64,000 nucleotides of DNA, taken from positions 62,001 through 126,000 of the forward strand of contig JASANG010001337.1 of the NCBI GenBank assembly GCA_030248215.1, given 5' to 3'. Under the pieces are notes generated by a model, which was not told the origin of the DNA, ran no database searches, and saw only the letters and a program-made list of their open reading frames with translations. The translations under genes were made by a program, and so were the position numbers. Shown piece by piece: positions 1 through 13,400 of this stretch; the stretch's first letter is position 1; every line of letters begins with the position of its first letter. This DNA is from Enoplolaimus lenunculus. Its lineage: Eukaryota > Nematoda > Enoplea > Enoplida > Thoracostomopsidae.

Positions 1-2985
1 TGTCAGAACAGACTCTGTTTAGTCATCTAAAGAGTCTGTTTCAAGGGACTCTGTTTTACAGAGTCTGTCTGAAGGGACTATTGTAGAGCTTAATATTGAG
101 TATGCCGCAACCACGGGCGAAAGAAGGGTGCAACTACCGTTGGGCTTGGTGTGCGAAGTTAAAGGGTTCCCACTAGCCCGTCCTCCCCTGGGGGACAACA
201 GTGTAGGGTTCCGGAGCTATATACTTACACCCCAGCCGCCGCCCCCCCCCCTCACCGGTCACGACAAAATTTGTTTTCGACAGGGACACCGGGGTTTAAC
301 TTTCTGGTATACCAGAGTTATTATATTCTAACCTGCTATGCTTGAATGGGGCGGGTCGTTCTCTTACAAGTTATCTTTTACCGGCAAAAACCTTCCTGCC
401 CCCTCTTTTAAAAATTACTGGTTGCAGTTAATTTTTAAGAAAGTAAAATTTTTAGAACACTGCAACGTTTTTAAAACAAGCCCTAGTTACGGGCTGTGGA
501 CTGTCAACAAGCTCTTTTTCGGACGTCCCGATGTCAGACACTGTGTCCAGACAGTGTCTAATTTGTCCTTAGTCCCTTCGAAGGGACTACTGCCAAAACG
601 AACTAGCTATGTACACCTTGTGTAAAGTCTTAACATTGTAAGAACAATGTCGTTTTGTCCAGCCCTTGAAACCAGGGGTGTGGACAATTTTTTACAGTAG
701 CGTAGACAGTATTACGTGGATGACCCATTACAATGCTATTGCCACATTTTATGGATTATTTGCAGGTTAGTTATATAACTATTAGATGTTGCCTTGTGTG
801 GTACGAAAGTAAATTGACGCGAAATTAATAACCAACGTCAACTTATATCGAATTTTGAACTACCTTACGTCGGCCCAAGATACTTTTACTGACCCTTACG
901 GTTACAGATGAAAACCGTATATTTCTAATTTTCTCAGTTCGATAATTTCATATCCATCAATCAGGGTTGTGATTTTTTTAAAATCAAACTACAGGTTAAT
1001 GGTCACTTTACCGTGGATTAAATCTAATTTTGTTTTGGTTAACATTAAAGCGATGACGTCATTGAAGGCGTGGGTTTCAAATAATCTATGTTAGCTTATT
1101 CTCAAATTACTCTTAATTCAACTGTAAAGGTTTGTTTAAGTAATGAATCAATAATAAGCGTTCGTTTACGTCACGAAGGTTTAAATGGTTTGAAATATAG
1201 TGACTCTCGTTTTACACCGTTATTTATATTTGCAGAATTTTAATGTATTTATAGCCGCAAAAGCTATTTTCTATAGTTAATAGTTAAGCAAAATCCACAA
1301 TATCATGCGTACACCAGGTAAACTTTCTGCGAGTGATGTAGTAGATGATAAACCTTGATTCAAACAGTTTTAATGTGATGTCTACTGTTGCTTTGGTTTT
1401 TAGTGTCCGTAAAACAAAGCTTTTGCTTCATTCGCATTGGTTTATCACGGCGCTATGGGTATCGAATATTATTATAACATAGAATTATAGAAACAGTTAA
1501 ATTTTATAGCAATAAAACCTTTAGTGATTTTTATTATTTAAAATTATATTTAAGTTTCAAATCATCGAAATTTGATAGCAACTAAACCAGTGGCGGATCC
1601 AGGATCTCAAAATGGGGGCCAAAATTTCACAGGTAATAAACATTTTTGACCCATACTGTAGTGACCGAAATAAGAGGGGATCTCCATTTTGAGTCCTAAT
1701 TAATAGGAGTCCGTATCCCTAATAAGAATCCATAAACGGGTAGAGTCCTTAAAGCCTTGTTTAGAGTCCATACATGTCTATTATCCCTAATTGTAGCGCA
1801 TAAATGACTCCAGGGCCAAGAAACTTTAAAGCGTGCTTATACTATTGTGTATAAAACACAGAAATCAACAGCGTAGAACAGCAATTGACACTATATAAAT
1901 TTTGTCGAGATGCTGTTGGTGGGGGCCACGGCCGGGGTGGCCCCCCCATGGATCCGCCATTGAACTAAACTGTGCTAAAATACATAAAATAAACCATGAA
2001 AAAGTATAGACACCTACGCGCCGGAGATAGTGGTACTTAGATATTAGAAAACTATAGGTTTAGACTCAGGCTTAGGATTAGGCTAATGCTAAGGTAGGCA
2101 TAGGATTTACGATAACGCACCGAGGGCACGTCCCTATATAGTATGCATGGGTCATCAGTGCATTAGGTCTAATGTGTGAAGTAATTAAAAAATTATGCCT
2201 CTACAGCCCTATGGAGACAACCTCAAAATTGCCTTCAACGCGAATAGTGTTAAGAAAAGTTGGCCAATGTAAAGAACCGGGGCGGAACAGTGTTATAAGC
2301 ATATTCCTAAGCCTAAGCCTTAGCCTAAGCGTAGTGATGAACATATTGCTATGGGCCGAAAAGTTGAACAGAGTTTTAGATTTCTGCCTCCGAGTCCAAA
2401 GTGAACCGTTGTTATAAGTTTATTTTAGTTGGCAAAAATTCATAACTGAATTTAAACTCGAGCGTGGGAATTTAGTGGTTCAACTATTAATTTAGTGGGT
2501 CAGGATGTTTAACTGAAGCCTTTTTGGAGCCCCACTTCTATCTGTTAAAAATATCCTGAACTCTTCTCGAATGGATATGCATTCCAATGGGAATTTATCG
2601 ATTGATGACACAAATCGGCTGGAATGGTTTGGAAAAGGATTGCATGGCGTATGCAAGTTATTGTTGACGATGCATCAAGTTTTACTAACATTGTAGAATA
2701 TTACCTTAGTTTCCAAAACCCTACTTATGTACGACATTAGTACTTAAGTACGTGTTAAGAAATTACTTAACCATTTTGTCGCTTTTAAGAGCGTACTTAA
2801 CTTATGTAAATACGTAAGCAAGATTTCCGCAACCGGTCTAATATTAATTAAAATGTACAATTATTTTAGATTCAAAATTAATATATTAGCATAGAGATAT
2901 TACGGGTATTATGGATATATATACATGGTCGATGTTATTTGTTTATTGCAATTTTATTACGCAAGTGTTTGGCAAAGGTAAACAG
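1..2985. other. no gene recognised; repeat-bearing flank
   Basis: The first 100 bases repeat 'agagtctgtt' and 'aagggact' motifs that recur near 500-600, possibly ends of one element. A 375-bp hAT-type element lies at 1588-1962 and a TTAGGC-core element fragment at 2262-2334. A 40-residue ORF at 2574 (MDMHSNGNLSIDD...) is too short to support. Confidence 0.5.
1588..1962. mobile_element. hAT-type non-autonomous transposon with perfect 8-bp TSD
   Basis: The left end is CAGTGGCGGATCCAGG and the right end, reversed, is CAATGGCGGATCCATGG. The flanks are identical 8-mers, aactaaac (1580-1587 and 1963-1970). An 8-bp duplication and CA(G/A)TGGCGG termini are typical of hAT elements. Inside (about 1656-1850) is a truncated copy of the CCGAATAAGAG family. 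No transposase ORF. Confidence 0.85.
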
Positions 2986-3051
2986 CAGCTGTGTTTGGTG
3001 CAAATGTAAATTTATCAAATTCTGCAGACCAATCCATTAATTTTTCTAAAG
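2986..3051 (+). CDS. possible upstream exon of the cystine-knot gene
   Basis: After an AG at 2984-2985 a short open stretch reads AVFGANVNLSNSADQSINFS-K and ends in G before GTAGTG. This leaves one base, which is what the exon at 4300 needs (G plus GT gives Gly). The phase fits, but the acceptor lacks a good pyrimidine tract and nothing identifies the peptide. It could be chance. Confidence 0.22.
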
Positions 3052-3553
3052 GTAGTGGGGATTTGAGAATACCATCTTCGATTCATCCTTAGGAGTACTC
3101 GTTGATCGTAACCGTAACAGTACAGTCAGCCACAGCACCAATTGTTCTAGGCGTTAGCCATTCTAGCCATGATGCCTGATTGGTTTAACTGTTAGTAAAT
3201 CAAAGCGTTTCTCTTATTAACAGCACGTGATAAAAATTTATTGACCAATAACAATCAGATATATTATGGGGAGTGGCTGCTCCTGCCGTGCATAGAGGTG
3301 ATGATTTTTAACCAATCGGAATCAGGAGTAGTTGCTGCGGTGGCTACGACATGTATGTAGTCTACGGTGGAAGAAGTGCTAGCGAGTTGAAATTCATTAC
3401 GTGCGGTTTTTCAACTGGGAAAACTTTAGGTCCAGAGAAACAGAGAGAGTGAGAGAGAGAGAGTGACTAGGCACCAAGAACGTTGGTACGGGGTTTCAAA
3501 AGGGCCCGTGGACAACGTACCGTATTTGTGTACTGCTAGATCTTAGGCATCAC

Positions 3554-4212
3554 CTACACACAAAATAAATTGTCTTGTATTCAAGAAATATTGTCTGAAA
3601 TTTAAAACAATTATGTCTTGATACAGACTCCAGACATATATGTTTTGAATTCAAGACATTTATTTCTTAAATTATTCAGAAATCTTGGTGTAACATGTTT
3701 CGCACTTAAATGTCATGAATATATGACTTTATTTTATAACCGATTAAGAAAATAGTTTCTGAATTATAAGACAAATATTTATGAAATATAAGACAAATAT
3801 GCCTGAAATAAACACAGAGATTTGCCATGGAAACCGATTCCAAAATTGGGGGCTAAACCTAGACCCAGTACCCTAATTTTACTAATTTTACAACCTAAGA
3901 TACGTCAAAGACGTAAACTTAAGTTGGCGGGAGCCTGAGCTCAACCCAAAATATCTTTGAAATTCGATTATTTATATACAGTCTTAAGAATATAAACGAA
4001 GCAACTTTTTATACATACATAAAAATAAGAAAATAAATTATTGAATATAATATAGCAATTTCTTGAATATAAGACATTTATGGTTTAAACATTTATGAAA
4101 CATATGTCTAAGCTGTTTAAGGCTAGTAATGTCTGAAATACAAGACATTTATGTTTTGAAATTTTAAGAAAATGAGTCTTGAAATTTTAAGACAATTTAT
4201 TTTGTGTGTACA
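3554..4212. mobile_element. inverted-repeat element, AATTGTCTTG family, copy 1
   Basis: The left end ACAAAATAAATTGTCTTG is the reverse complement of the right end CAAGACAATTTATTTTGTGT apart from a few mismatches. The interior is AT-rich with many short 'aagaca/tgtctt' words. A second copy lies at about 56612-57262. Non-coding. Confidence 0.75.
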
Positions 4213-4299
4213 TTTAAAGTTTACTAGAGAATTTCTAGTAGCATATTCTTTGTCTAAAGAATAATCATTCGCTTTTAAAATTTTTGAATTATATTTTAG

Positions 4300-4429
4300 G
4301 TAACAGCCGCAGAAGTCAATCTGGTCCAGTTCAAGTCAACCCTCCAACAGGTGGAACGAGGAGTTCACAGTCAATAAATCGGATATTTGACCCGTGGAAA
4401 TTCGAAGAAACACAAAGGGATCGAGATAG
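4300..4429 (+). CDS. cystine-knot gene, first supported exon
   Basis: The acceptor is a T-rich tract ending TTTTAG and the donor is AG|GTATTA. The open frame starts with two bases completing a codon and ends with two bases. It encodes 42 residues, beginning NSRRSQSGP and containing INRIFDPWKFEETQRD. The other two frames hit stops (TAA). The exon is polar and basic and looks like propeptide sequence. Its own function is unknown. Confidence 0.62.
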
Positions 4430-7400
4430 GTATTAATAAAGCAAATATCACTAGTCAATTGTCAACCAATGACGTAATTATAGAGCGAGTTGACGGCTTT
4501 TCAGCCATCCAATAATTTTTCATCACCAACGCTTGTTGCCATAGCCTCAAAAGAATAACTCGGCTACAAAAATTATGACGACTTCAAGAATGTCCGCTTG
4601 AGGGGGCATTGGGGCTGTCTGCCCAAATTCGGCTGGTGCTCGCTCCCTCTAAATAGATTATGACTAAAAGTGACTAAACTTGATTTGCAATTGTGGGGAC
4701 TCCACAAAATTATTCGGTGCCCAAAAATATATTTTTCTACGGACGTCCGTGGATGACTAATATTAGGAAAATTGATGTAGATTAAATCCCTACGGTTAAT
4801 CTAAAAATTTAGACTAATTTTTACGGCGGGCCACAAATAATAGATCCGCCCGGTCGGTCCGCACATACACTGGGCTACAAGCCCTACTCTGAGCAGAATT
4901 AGAATTTCTAAGTATTTCAAATTAACAGGAAAACTTGTAGGCTGGGCGATAGATCACTTGCGTTTTATCAAGAGCGATTGTGGTTTCAACAAGAGTGCGC
5001 AACTGGGTACATTCTGTGTACAAATGAATGTACCAGGCACGCGTTGCATTTTTTCCTTACCCCCCTCATTTGGGGGTGGGGTGTTAAAACCTTGAACGCA
5101 GGCAAATACTGTTGCGATACACAGTGCAAACATTGTACGATTGTATTCTTTATTTAGGTTTAACTGAGTCTGTGTGCAGTTGACCCCCCATAAATATGGG
5201 GGGTATGGGCAAAACGCAACGCTGGGTGGTACTTTTTATGCCACGCGTATTTTTGGAAGTTGCACACTCTTATTATCCACTCTTGGTTTTATAAAGTAGT
5301 GCGATTGGCAATTAGTTGATCCCTGCACAAAATCCAACTGTAAACTCACTAGATTAGTGCTTTTATGTCGTATCCTGAACAGTTATTTGACCATTTATAA
5401 AGTGTGTCGGTCTTTTAATAACTAACAGTTGTTTAGAACAACGCAAACAACTGCAAGAACAAAATAGAAAAAATAATGTTTTTTGCTTTAGACGTCTTCC
5501 GCGTTCACCAGGCAGGAGAAATGGCAATGACGATAGTGGCGAGGGGCGTCGTGGGCCTAATTTTCCAAGGCCTGGCAGAGGGGCTGGGGGCCGAGGAAGA
5601 ACAGGCGGAGGTGTTCGACCGTATCCTCCGCGACCAGGCCCTCATTTCGGCAAACGCGGACGCAGCCGACGCGAATGGCGAGAGCAATGGGAAGTACGAA
5701 AAACGGCACTTGGACAAGTTAGTTGGATGCCGTAGTTACGGAGTAGGCTCGAACCACCGTAGCCAATGGGAGACATTGGCAATCAAGCCATTACAAAATG
5801 TTGGCTTCCTCCTGAAAAGTTTAGTTCCGCTTTCAGCAGAAATCCCAACATATCTGTTTGAAATATTTCTCGCTTTTTAAACATGCTGATCTGGGCCAGC
5901 TATTGTCAAATGTGTGTAGCAACTATCACCAGTTTGTGAAAGGTCTTGTAACTATGGAAACAGTGAATGCTGAGGCTCAAAATTCAGTACATATTTTCGC
6001 GTTTGATTTGTTCTACTCCGTATTAATTTTGAACTCAACATCTGCAATAGTTAGTGAGTTTGAAAACATATTAGTAACTGATGATAGTCGCTATACACAT
6101 TACGGGTAACCACATAGACGTACAATATAGGTTAACATACGAAGATCTTGTCACATCATTTAATCTTCAGTTGTGATCAGATTGCGGTAGACGCGGTTAA
6201 GTTGTCTCAAATGAAACAAAAAATATTCATGTGAGATGGGGTTAAATATATTTATACTGGCATGAATTGTTCGAAGACTTCTGTCAGAGAATATAGCGGA
6301 AGGTTTAAACTCTCTCCACTGTGACCCAGTCCTATATTTGTGTTTCATCGGCAATGGAATACATCATAGGATTTTAGTTCGATTAATATAAATTGGTTTT
6401 GGGTTTTTTTAAATTTTAAACTTTTCAAAATTTTTTAAAATAAGCCTTTGCTCCTTCATTTGACCACCGTTTGGGCTGACTGTTACAATAAATTCGAAAA
6501 TTTCCGTTGCATACAGAGCATACAATTGTTTAGTTAACAGGTTTTTAATGAAAAAAAATTCTCAGTTAGTATCTTTAAACCAGTTAACTCTGGCATAGAA
6601 ATATCTTAACGTCTACATCGAAGCGAATAAAAGTGCGAAAATGAGATAAATTTATACCATCGTTCACCGGTTGTCAAGTTCAAGACCTGTCACCGATCGT
6701 ATTGGCAGATCCAATGTGGCCCACCAGGGACTGGATCCCTTATGGACAGGAATCAAATGCAACAGGTCCTTTTAAGTGTTCCTAGCCCTCGCGACGTTTA
6801 AAACTAATATATAGCGACTTGCGTCAAAAATTCTGGATTTGCAACTGTCAGTCTCCAACTGATGATAAAACCAGGCAGTGCCGGAGCAGGCAGGGGTCGT
6901 GGTTCCAACTAAATTCCAGGGTGGGGGCTTTCAAACTAACGAGCGAAGCGAGCGAGAAGCCATGCGCATTTTAAACGTAAGCGGTTTTTGTTTGAACGGT
7001 ATACGCCCCCACCCCACGGTAAGTCAATGGTAACCCCTATCCTCCACTACCCACCAAAACTCACCACTACAATCAGTAAACAAGAAACGTATTGCGACCA
7101 ATACAAATTGATTAGTACGAAAATTACGTCTAACTTCTCGCTCAATTTGCTCCCGAGATTTCATTCATCAAACCCATAGAAACCTAAATTGAGTATATGG
7201 GTAATCAATGGTTTCAGTGTCCGTGTACTCGACAACCTGGATCATCAACATGCATCGGCTACAACCCCCTCTACCAAGCATCATCTTTAGAAGAAGCAAT
7301 AGAACAATTCCGAGCTCCGAATCAAGATCTAGTCGCCACAACTGACATCTTTACTAATCCTGTAAGTTTTATTGGTCTTTGAATATATTTTTTTCGTCTT

Positions 7401-10400
7401 TCTCCAAACTTTTAAAAAAGGAATATATATTTGCCCTACCTTTGGTGGAGACATAACATGATTCGTTTTTTCAAAATACGTTGATGTACCTGTAGCAGTT
7501 ATTGAAAAGGAAATTTTCTACTGTGACATATTTTCATCAGAAATACTTAGTGAAATAGTTTTAATTAATTTTTCCACGCATCGATGGCTGGGTTTGCGAA
7601 ATCTTGTTTTTATTTTAAACAACGCTTAATTATATCTTTTGGTAGTAGTAAATTAAAAATTTCGTTTTCCACATGGCGGGCGCCAGATAAAGTGGACGAT
7701 GCATTAAGTTATGCGTAAGTACTTACTTAAGTCGCGTACTTAGTAAATATTTAACTTTTTAAAAACACAAAAATGAAAATTTTGTTATGTTGCCATATAA
7801 AGATTGACAGTTAGGAGATTTTATAAATCTAGAATCTTAGATAGACCAAGGTTAGTATGCCAGTAGATACTGCTGAGCCGTAATACATAACATTTGCATA
7901 ATGACTGAAATATTTTATCAGTTAAGTGCTATATTATAAACGATAAAATGGTTAAATAATTGCTTAACAAATACTTCAATTTGAATTTGTACTTAAACCA
8001 GGTTTCGAAAATCCAATCGTTGTCTTTTATGAGATCTCAGATCTAGGCCCATATTCTCAAATGCATATAGCACCTATCGCCAGTTAGTAACAGGTTTTCA
8101 AACTAGCGAACTGCTGCAATTGCAGATTTGAAAATTTGCACAGAAGTAGCGAAAATCGAAAGCAATAAATGTGCTGAATTTCAAACCTCAACATTTTCGG
8201 GTTCGAAAGTTACAAGGCCTATCACCAACTGGTAATAGGTGCTACTCCCATTTGACAATACGGGTTCTAGTTTCAAACTAGGGTATGTATTCTTAAATGT
8301 GTGTAGCACCTATCACCAGTTGTTGATAAATCCTGTAACTTTTTATTCAGCGCATAGTGAGGTACGAAATTCAGCACATTGTTTCGCGTTTGATCAGTCC
8401 TACTTCTGTACCAATTTTGAGATCTGCAAATGCAGATATTCGTCATTTTGAAAACCAATCGCTAACTGATGATAGGTGCTATACGCATTTGAGAATACTG
8501 GTTTAGATTCAAAACCTCAGACTCCTCGATTGCAAAAGCTTGACGTCCGAACCCGAGTTAAACAATTAATAGGGCAAGTCTAATTAGTTCCTAACAGAAT
8601 GCTGGACAAAATAATAAATTTGACTGTCAAAATATAATATCGATCCAATTACCGAAGCGATGACGAAGAACGGAAATTTACATAATGATAGATTTAGAAA
8701 CAACTATTTCCAAATGGTAAAATAATTACTAAATAATTGGAATGGTACGCCCTAAAATCTGGCACGCCTTAAAAGCTACACAAGACTAATACTTGATTGC
8801 CAATTGACAATTTGCTAAACCTCATTGACTTTTTTAACCTAAAAAAGTTGAAACTTCATGTGTAGTGAGTGTTAGAAACATGTATGCACAGCAACAATTT
8901 TTCCACAAGACTTAGGTTTTCCCTAGCGCTCGACCGTAGTTCTGTTATCATTGAGTGGTGAAGGTAAACGGTACAATTTCCGGAGTCTCCAGTTCGATTT
9001 TGAAACATGGAAAATCCTCAAAACAAACATTTTGAAACATGGAAAATCCTCAAAACAAACATTTTGAAACATGGAAAATCCTCAAAACAAACAATCTTTA
9101 CCGCTTAATGTTACCAAAAGTGTATGATGCATATTTCAACAAGAGTATGCAATTAGGTACATTCAGTGTAGAAAGGAATGTACACAGCACAAGTTGCGTT
9201 TTTGCCCTACCGCACCTTTATTTAGAGGGGGTACAACCGGTCCGAACCATGGTCCTTTATGTAAGCGGCGTCAAACATGCTTCATTTATAGTTTAATTTA
9301 GGGGTATTTATGTGATAGCGACCCCTCTCTAAACAAGGAGGGTCGGCCGAAAACGCAACGCCCGGAGGTAGACTTGGTACCATGCGGAACCCAAAAAGTT
9401 GCGCACTGTTGTATCATATACTCTTGTTGTTAGTGATCAAAAAGCCTTGTGTAACATTTAGTCCATGTATAATCAGAAACCAAAACTTGCCGGAGCCGGA
9501 GGTCAACAAAACTTGCCGGAGCCGGAGGTCAACAAAACTTGCCGGAGCCGGAGGTCAACAAAACTTGCCGGAGCCGGAGGTCAACAAAACTTGCCGGAGC
9601 CGGAGGTCAACAAAACTTGCCGGAGCCGGAGGTCAACAAAACTTGCCGGAGCCGGAACCGGAAGTGAAGCCGGCGGTGAGGCGAAATTAAGTCGTTAAAG
9701 TGATGTTAAATTTGTTAATTTTAGCAGTGGAAAGTGTTGCTAAATCGTTTGGTTTTCCGCTTATTTTTTAAAAAATCTTGGTAATTCATTCCTGAAAAGT
9801 GTACCAAAAGTTAAAACGAAAAGCGCCAAACAGATAAATTTTGCAAAAACTATGCAAAATTTCACTACCGAAATTGCCGGAACCTCCGACACAAGTTTTA
9901 CCGGAGCCGAAGCCGGAAATCGTTAGGCAAGTAGAAAAACAGTACCAATTTATGAATAAAAGATTAAAGATTCCGACTAAAATTAGGCAACTTTCCTTGC
10001 ATATGATATTCTTAAATTCCACTTATAATTTTCTGTGTTTTATATTTATAAAATTTTTGAAAAAATTTCAAAGTAAAACTATTATTAAGTCAAATGGAAT
10101 CATTTTAAGTAAATTTCAATCGGTTTTATTTCCGAAAGTTCAAGATAAAGATCCTTAAAAGCTTTAGTTTGATAAATAAAAGGTCAGGATCGTAGTCAAG
10201 GGTGGCCAGGGAGGGGAAGGCTGAGCCCCATAGGTTATCTTTGTTCACCCACCGAACAGATTTAGCTCAACACAACTGAAATTCCTCTGTTATTAGTTCA
10301 CCCTATATAGCGTGTTGAGCTAGCTACGTATCTCCAAAGGTGGGGTATATAGTAACTCGCTCCATACAGAACCCAATCCTTATAAATTTTCCTTACTATT

Positions 10401-13400
10401 TTCAAAATAAACTCATTTTTTTAAATTTAAAATCAAATTTTAAGTCTGTTTACGCGTTTTCTTTAGTAGTTGCCGCATATGATTATAACGGTGACGCCCA
10501 GGTACTTTTAATGAACTCTCTCGCCCTGATAAAATAAAGTTAAATTTAAAAATAATTTAAGAATAAGGATTTTCAAGTAATGTTCAACTTTGAAGTAGCA
10601 TCTTTTCAGAATAAATAGATGTTGGCTTCGCAACGGGATTTGAAATTACTTCTTGAGTATGGAAGAGTTGCGAACATTTTTGCAAGATATAAGGAAATGG
10701 TCCGCAGCAAAGTTGTAAACCCCGCACTAAAAATGAAATTTTTACACTCAAAATAATATTTCTGATATTTAAAAACAAATTTCTTACATTTAAGAAATAT
10801 AATTAGCAAGGCGCACTTGAAAAGTATTTCTGCTATAACAGAAAACTTTTCAAAAAAGTTATGAAATAAAGTCTGAAAATAAACGTTTTCCAGTTATTTT
10901 TAGAAATATTGTCTTAAATATCAGAAAAACTTTTCAGATTTGCCACAGAAAATACTCTACTGAATAAATTCAGAAATACTTTTTTGTGTGTATAAGGAAA
11001 AATGTTTAATCTATAATCCAATCTATATAATAAAGCTAGAATGCCCCACATACGTACTTTGGCCAACTTTCCAGCATTACTTTGTTTAGAATATTTTCTT
11101 AGAACAGAAAAAAATAAATTGTTCTGTGAAAAGAAAATTCGCATGCAGGTTGTTGTTTATTCGCTAATATTTGCGCATTGGGCAAAGGTGGCTCAATAGT
11201 TATAATAAATTATAGAAACATCAGGTTTTGGAAAATCTTTCAAATTGCAGATAAATAATGAACCTTGAAAAAAATTTGAGACGATTTCAGTGTCATTTTA
11301 CTGTCAAATAGAATGTATTCTAATTTAAAGGAATATCACATTTCAGAAAAGGCACAGAAAAAGTTTTTGAAAATATACAAAACAAACCAGAGGACTTTTA
11401 TAATTTGTGCGCTGTGAGTTGGGTATTTATGATCATCCCAATAGGGATGAATGATTATTCTGTTTTGGACAGTTAACATTTATGGATTGAATTAATTTTT
11501 ACAACTCACTGCAATCACATTGTGAATTACATAAAACTGCAAGTTGTTGACAATCAACAACTGTGGAACATGCGAGCTGTTCAGGGAGAAAGCGGATAGT
11601 GAAAATAATGGAAACGGATACCGATTTTTGGCAGAAACTGTGACAGATATCAGGATACTCCCTGGAGGTATTGTTTGATTTGTGGGGTGTCCTTGCAATT
11701 TCGCAGTTGTTAGCGGCGGACCAAGAAATCGAAATTTTTGGCAAAAAAGATTGATGTGGTTTGCCAAAACACAGTAGTCACATAGTGACATTCGGTCATG
11801 TAAACATCAGAGGCTGAACGTTTTTATGTGAGACTGCCATAGTGTAAGCTTTAAGCTTTAGATATTTTTTTGCTCAGGATTTGATATAAGCTCATTCACG
11901 AGCTTAAGCTTTACACTTAGCCTTTGGAATACGCTTATACTACTGTTACGGCCCTGTTGTATACATTGATCGTGACATTTAATTTATAATTGCTATATTT
12001 CTTGTTTACGGAACGGATGTAAGCCAAAGTTACTGACCAAAATCGTGAGATTAAGTAACAGGACTTATAGCATCCCATTCATTTAGGCCCAAACATAAAC
12101 CTAATTTTAAACCTAACTGAACGCCTAATACCGTACGACGTACCGCTGGGCTCCTCAACGCCTACCATACACATACACTGAAAAACTGTAGCTGTCTGGT
12201 TTTAATTGCTGATCACGACAAGCTAACAACCCTGATCAAATTTGGAGAAAACTGAAAACAACATATGTGTTAGTACTCAACGGAGTCGAGTCTAACTCTG
12301 AAGGGCGGCCAAACAGCAAAAACGTATAAAACAACAGAAAAATAGCCGTATTAAACAAAGGAATTGTGTGTTAATTAACGTTGATTATAACCAAACAAAT
12401 TAAGACGACCGGCAGATTAAGTTCGCGGTATTTATAGTGTAAAGCAAACTGATTTGAATATTTAAGCTAAATCGATACTTTACCAACTTGTTGTCGTTGT
12501 CTTTAAACAAACTAAATTTTCCTCATTCAAACAAGTCGCTGCTTTGCATATTGAAGTTAGACTGCGTTGAGCTTACAATATATAGGTGATACAACACTGT
12601 GTTTTATGAAGCTGAAAGTTTATTTTAGGGGATTATATTAATGAATTTCTACGTAATTTAAAATAATTTTGTGACATATTTTTGAGTTGAAACCTTTTAA
12701 ACAATCTGTTATTAGATCGTATTTTTCGCTGAATAATAATTGCGTTTAAATTAATGTTATACCCCAAAAGTAAAATAAAATTTAATTTCAAATTGAACGC
12801 AAACTTTCAGTATAAGGAAGACTAAATTGTGAACGGAAAACTAACAGTGGTTGGGTTACACAGACATAACTTATTTCGACCTTTGACTTATATAAGTCGA
12901 TTTTGTACTTAAAGTCAGGCAAGAGACTTGAAATTTGCTGGTCGAATTTTTTGATAAATTAGCAACTCCTGCAAATACGAACTGTCCCATTTTAAAGTTT
13001 ACCACTAGTAGCGCAACATTAACACAGACTTCGGCAGCTACTGGTTACTTGTAAAAATTGTAATGCCTGTTAAAAACTTTGGCCCATGCAAAGATCACGG
13101 GCGGAACGATTTTTGTGGGACTAGAAAAGAGTAAGTTTAAGCTTTTGACTAGTTTTTTTGCCTGGCTTAGGAATAAACTCATTCTTACGTTTAGGCTTAG
13201 GATTAAGCTTAGGCTTAGGCTTAGAAAACCACTTTCTACTTATTTTCAAAACTACAAAACTTAAATAAAATTATGACGTCTGTAGTAATTCAACTTAAGT
13301 CATGTTTCTGTAATCCAGTCAGTAGATGACGTCTGTAGTAATTCAACTTAAGTCATGTTTCTGTAATCCAGTCAGTAGTTTGAGCCTTAAACTATTACTT

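Noticed and set aside
5476-5880. 134-codon ORF on + and 70-codon ORF on -
   Set aside because: Both overlap the RG-rich exon in other frames. Only the frame starting CLEQRKQ joins the neighbouring exons.
9382-9698. Two ORFs of repeated PEPEVNKTCRSRRS / AGAGGQQN type
   Set aside because: Translations of the CCGGAG minisatellite in two frames.
13164-13226. TTAGGC arrays as a chromosome end or telomere fusion
   Set aside because: Short arrays recur many times inside inverted-repeat elements at unrelated loci; they are part of a transposon family.
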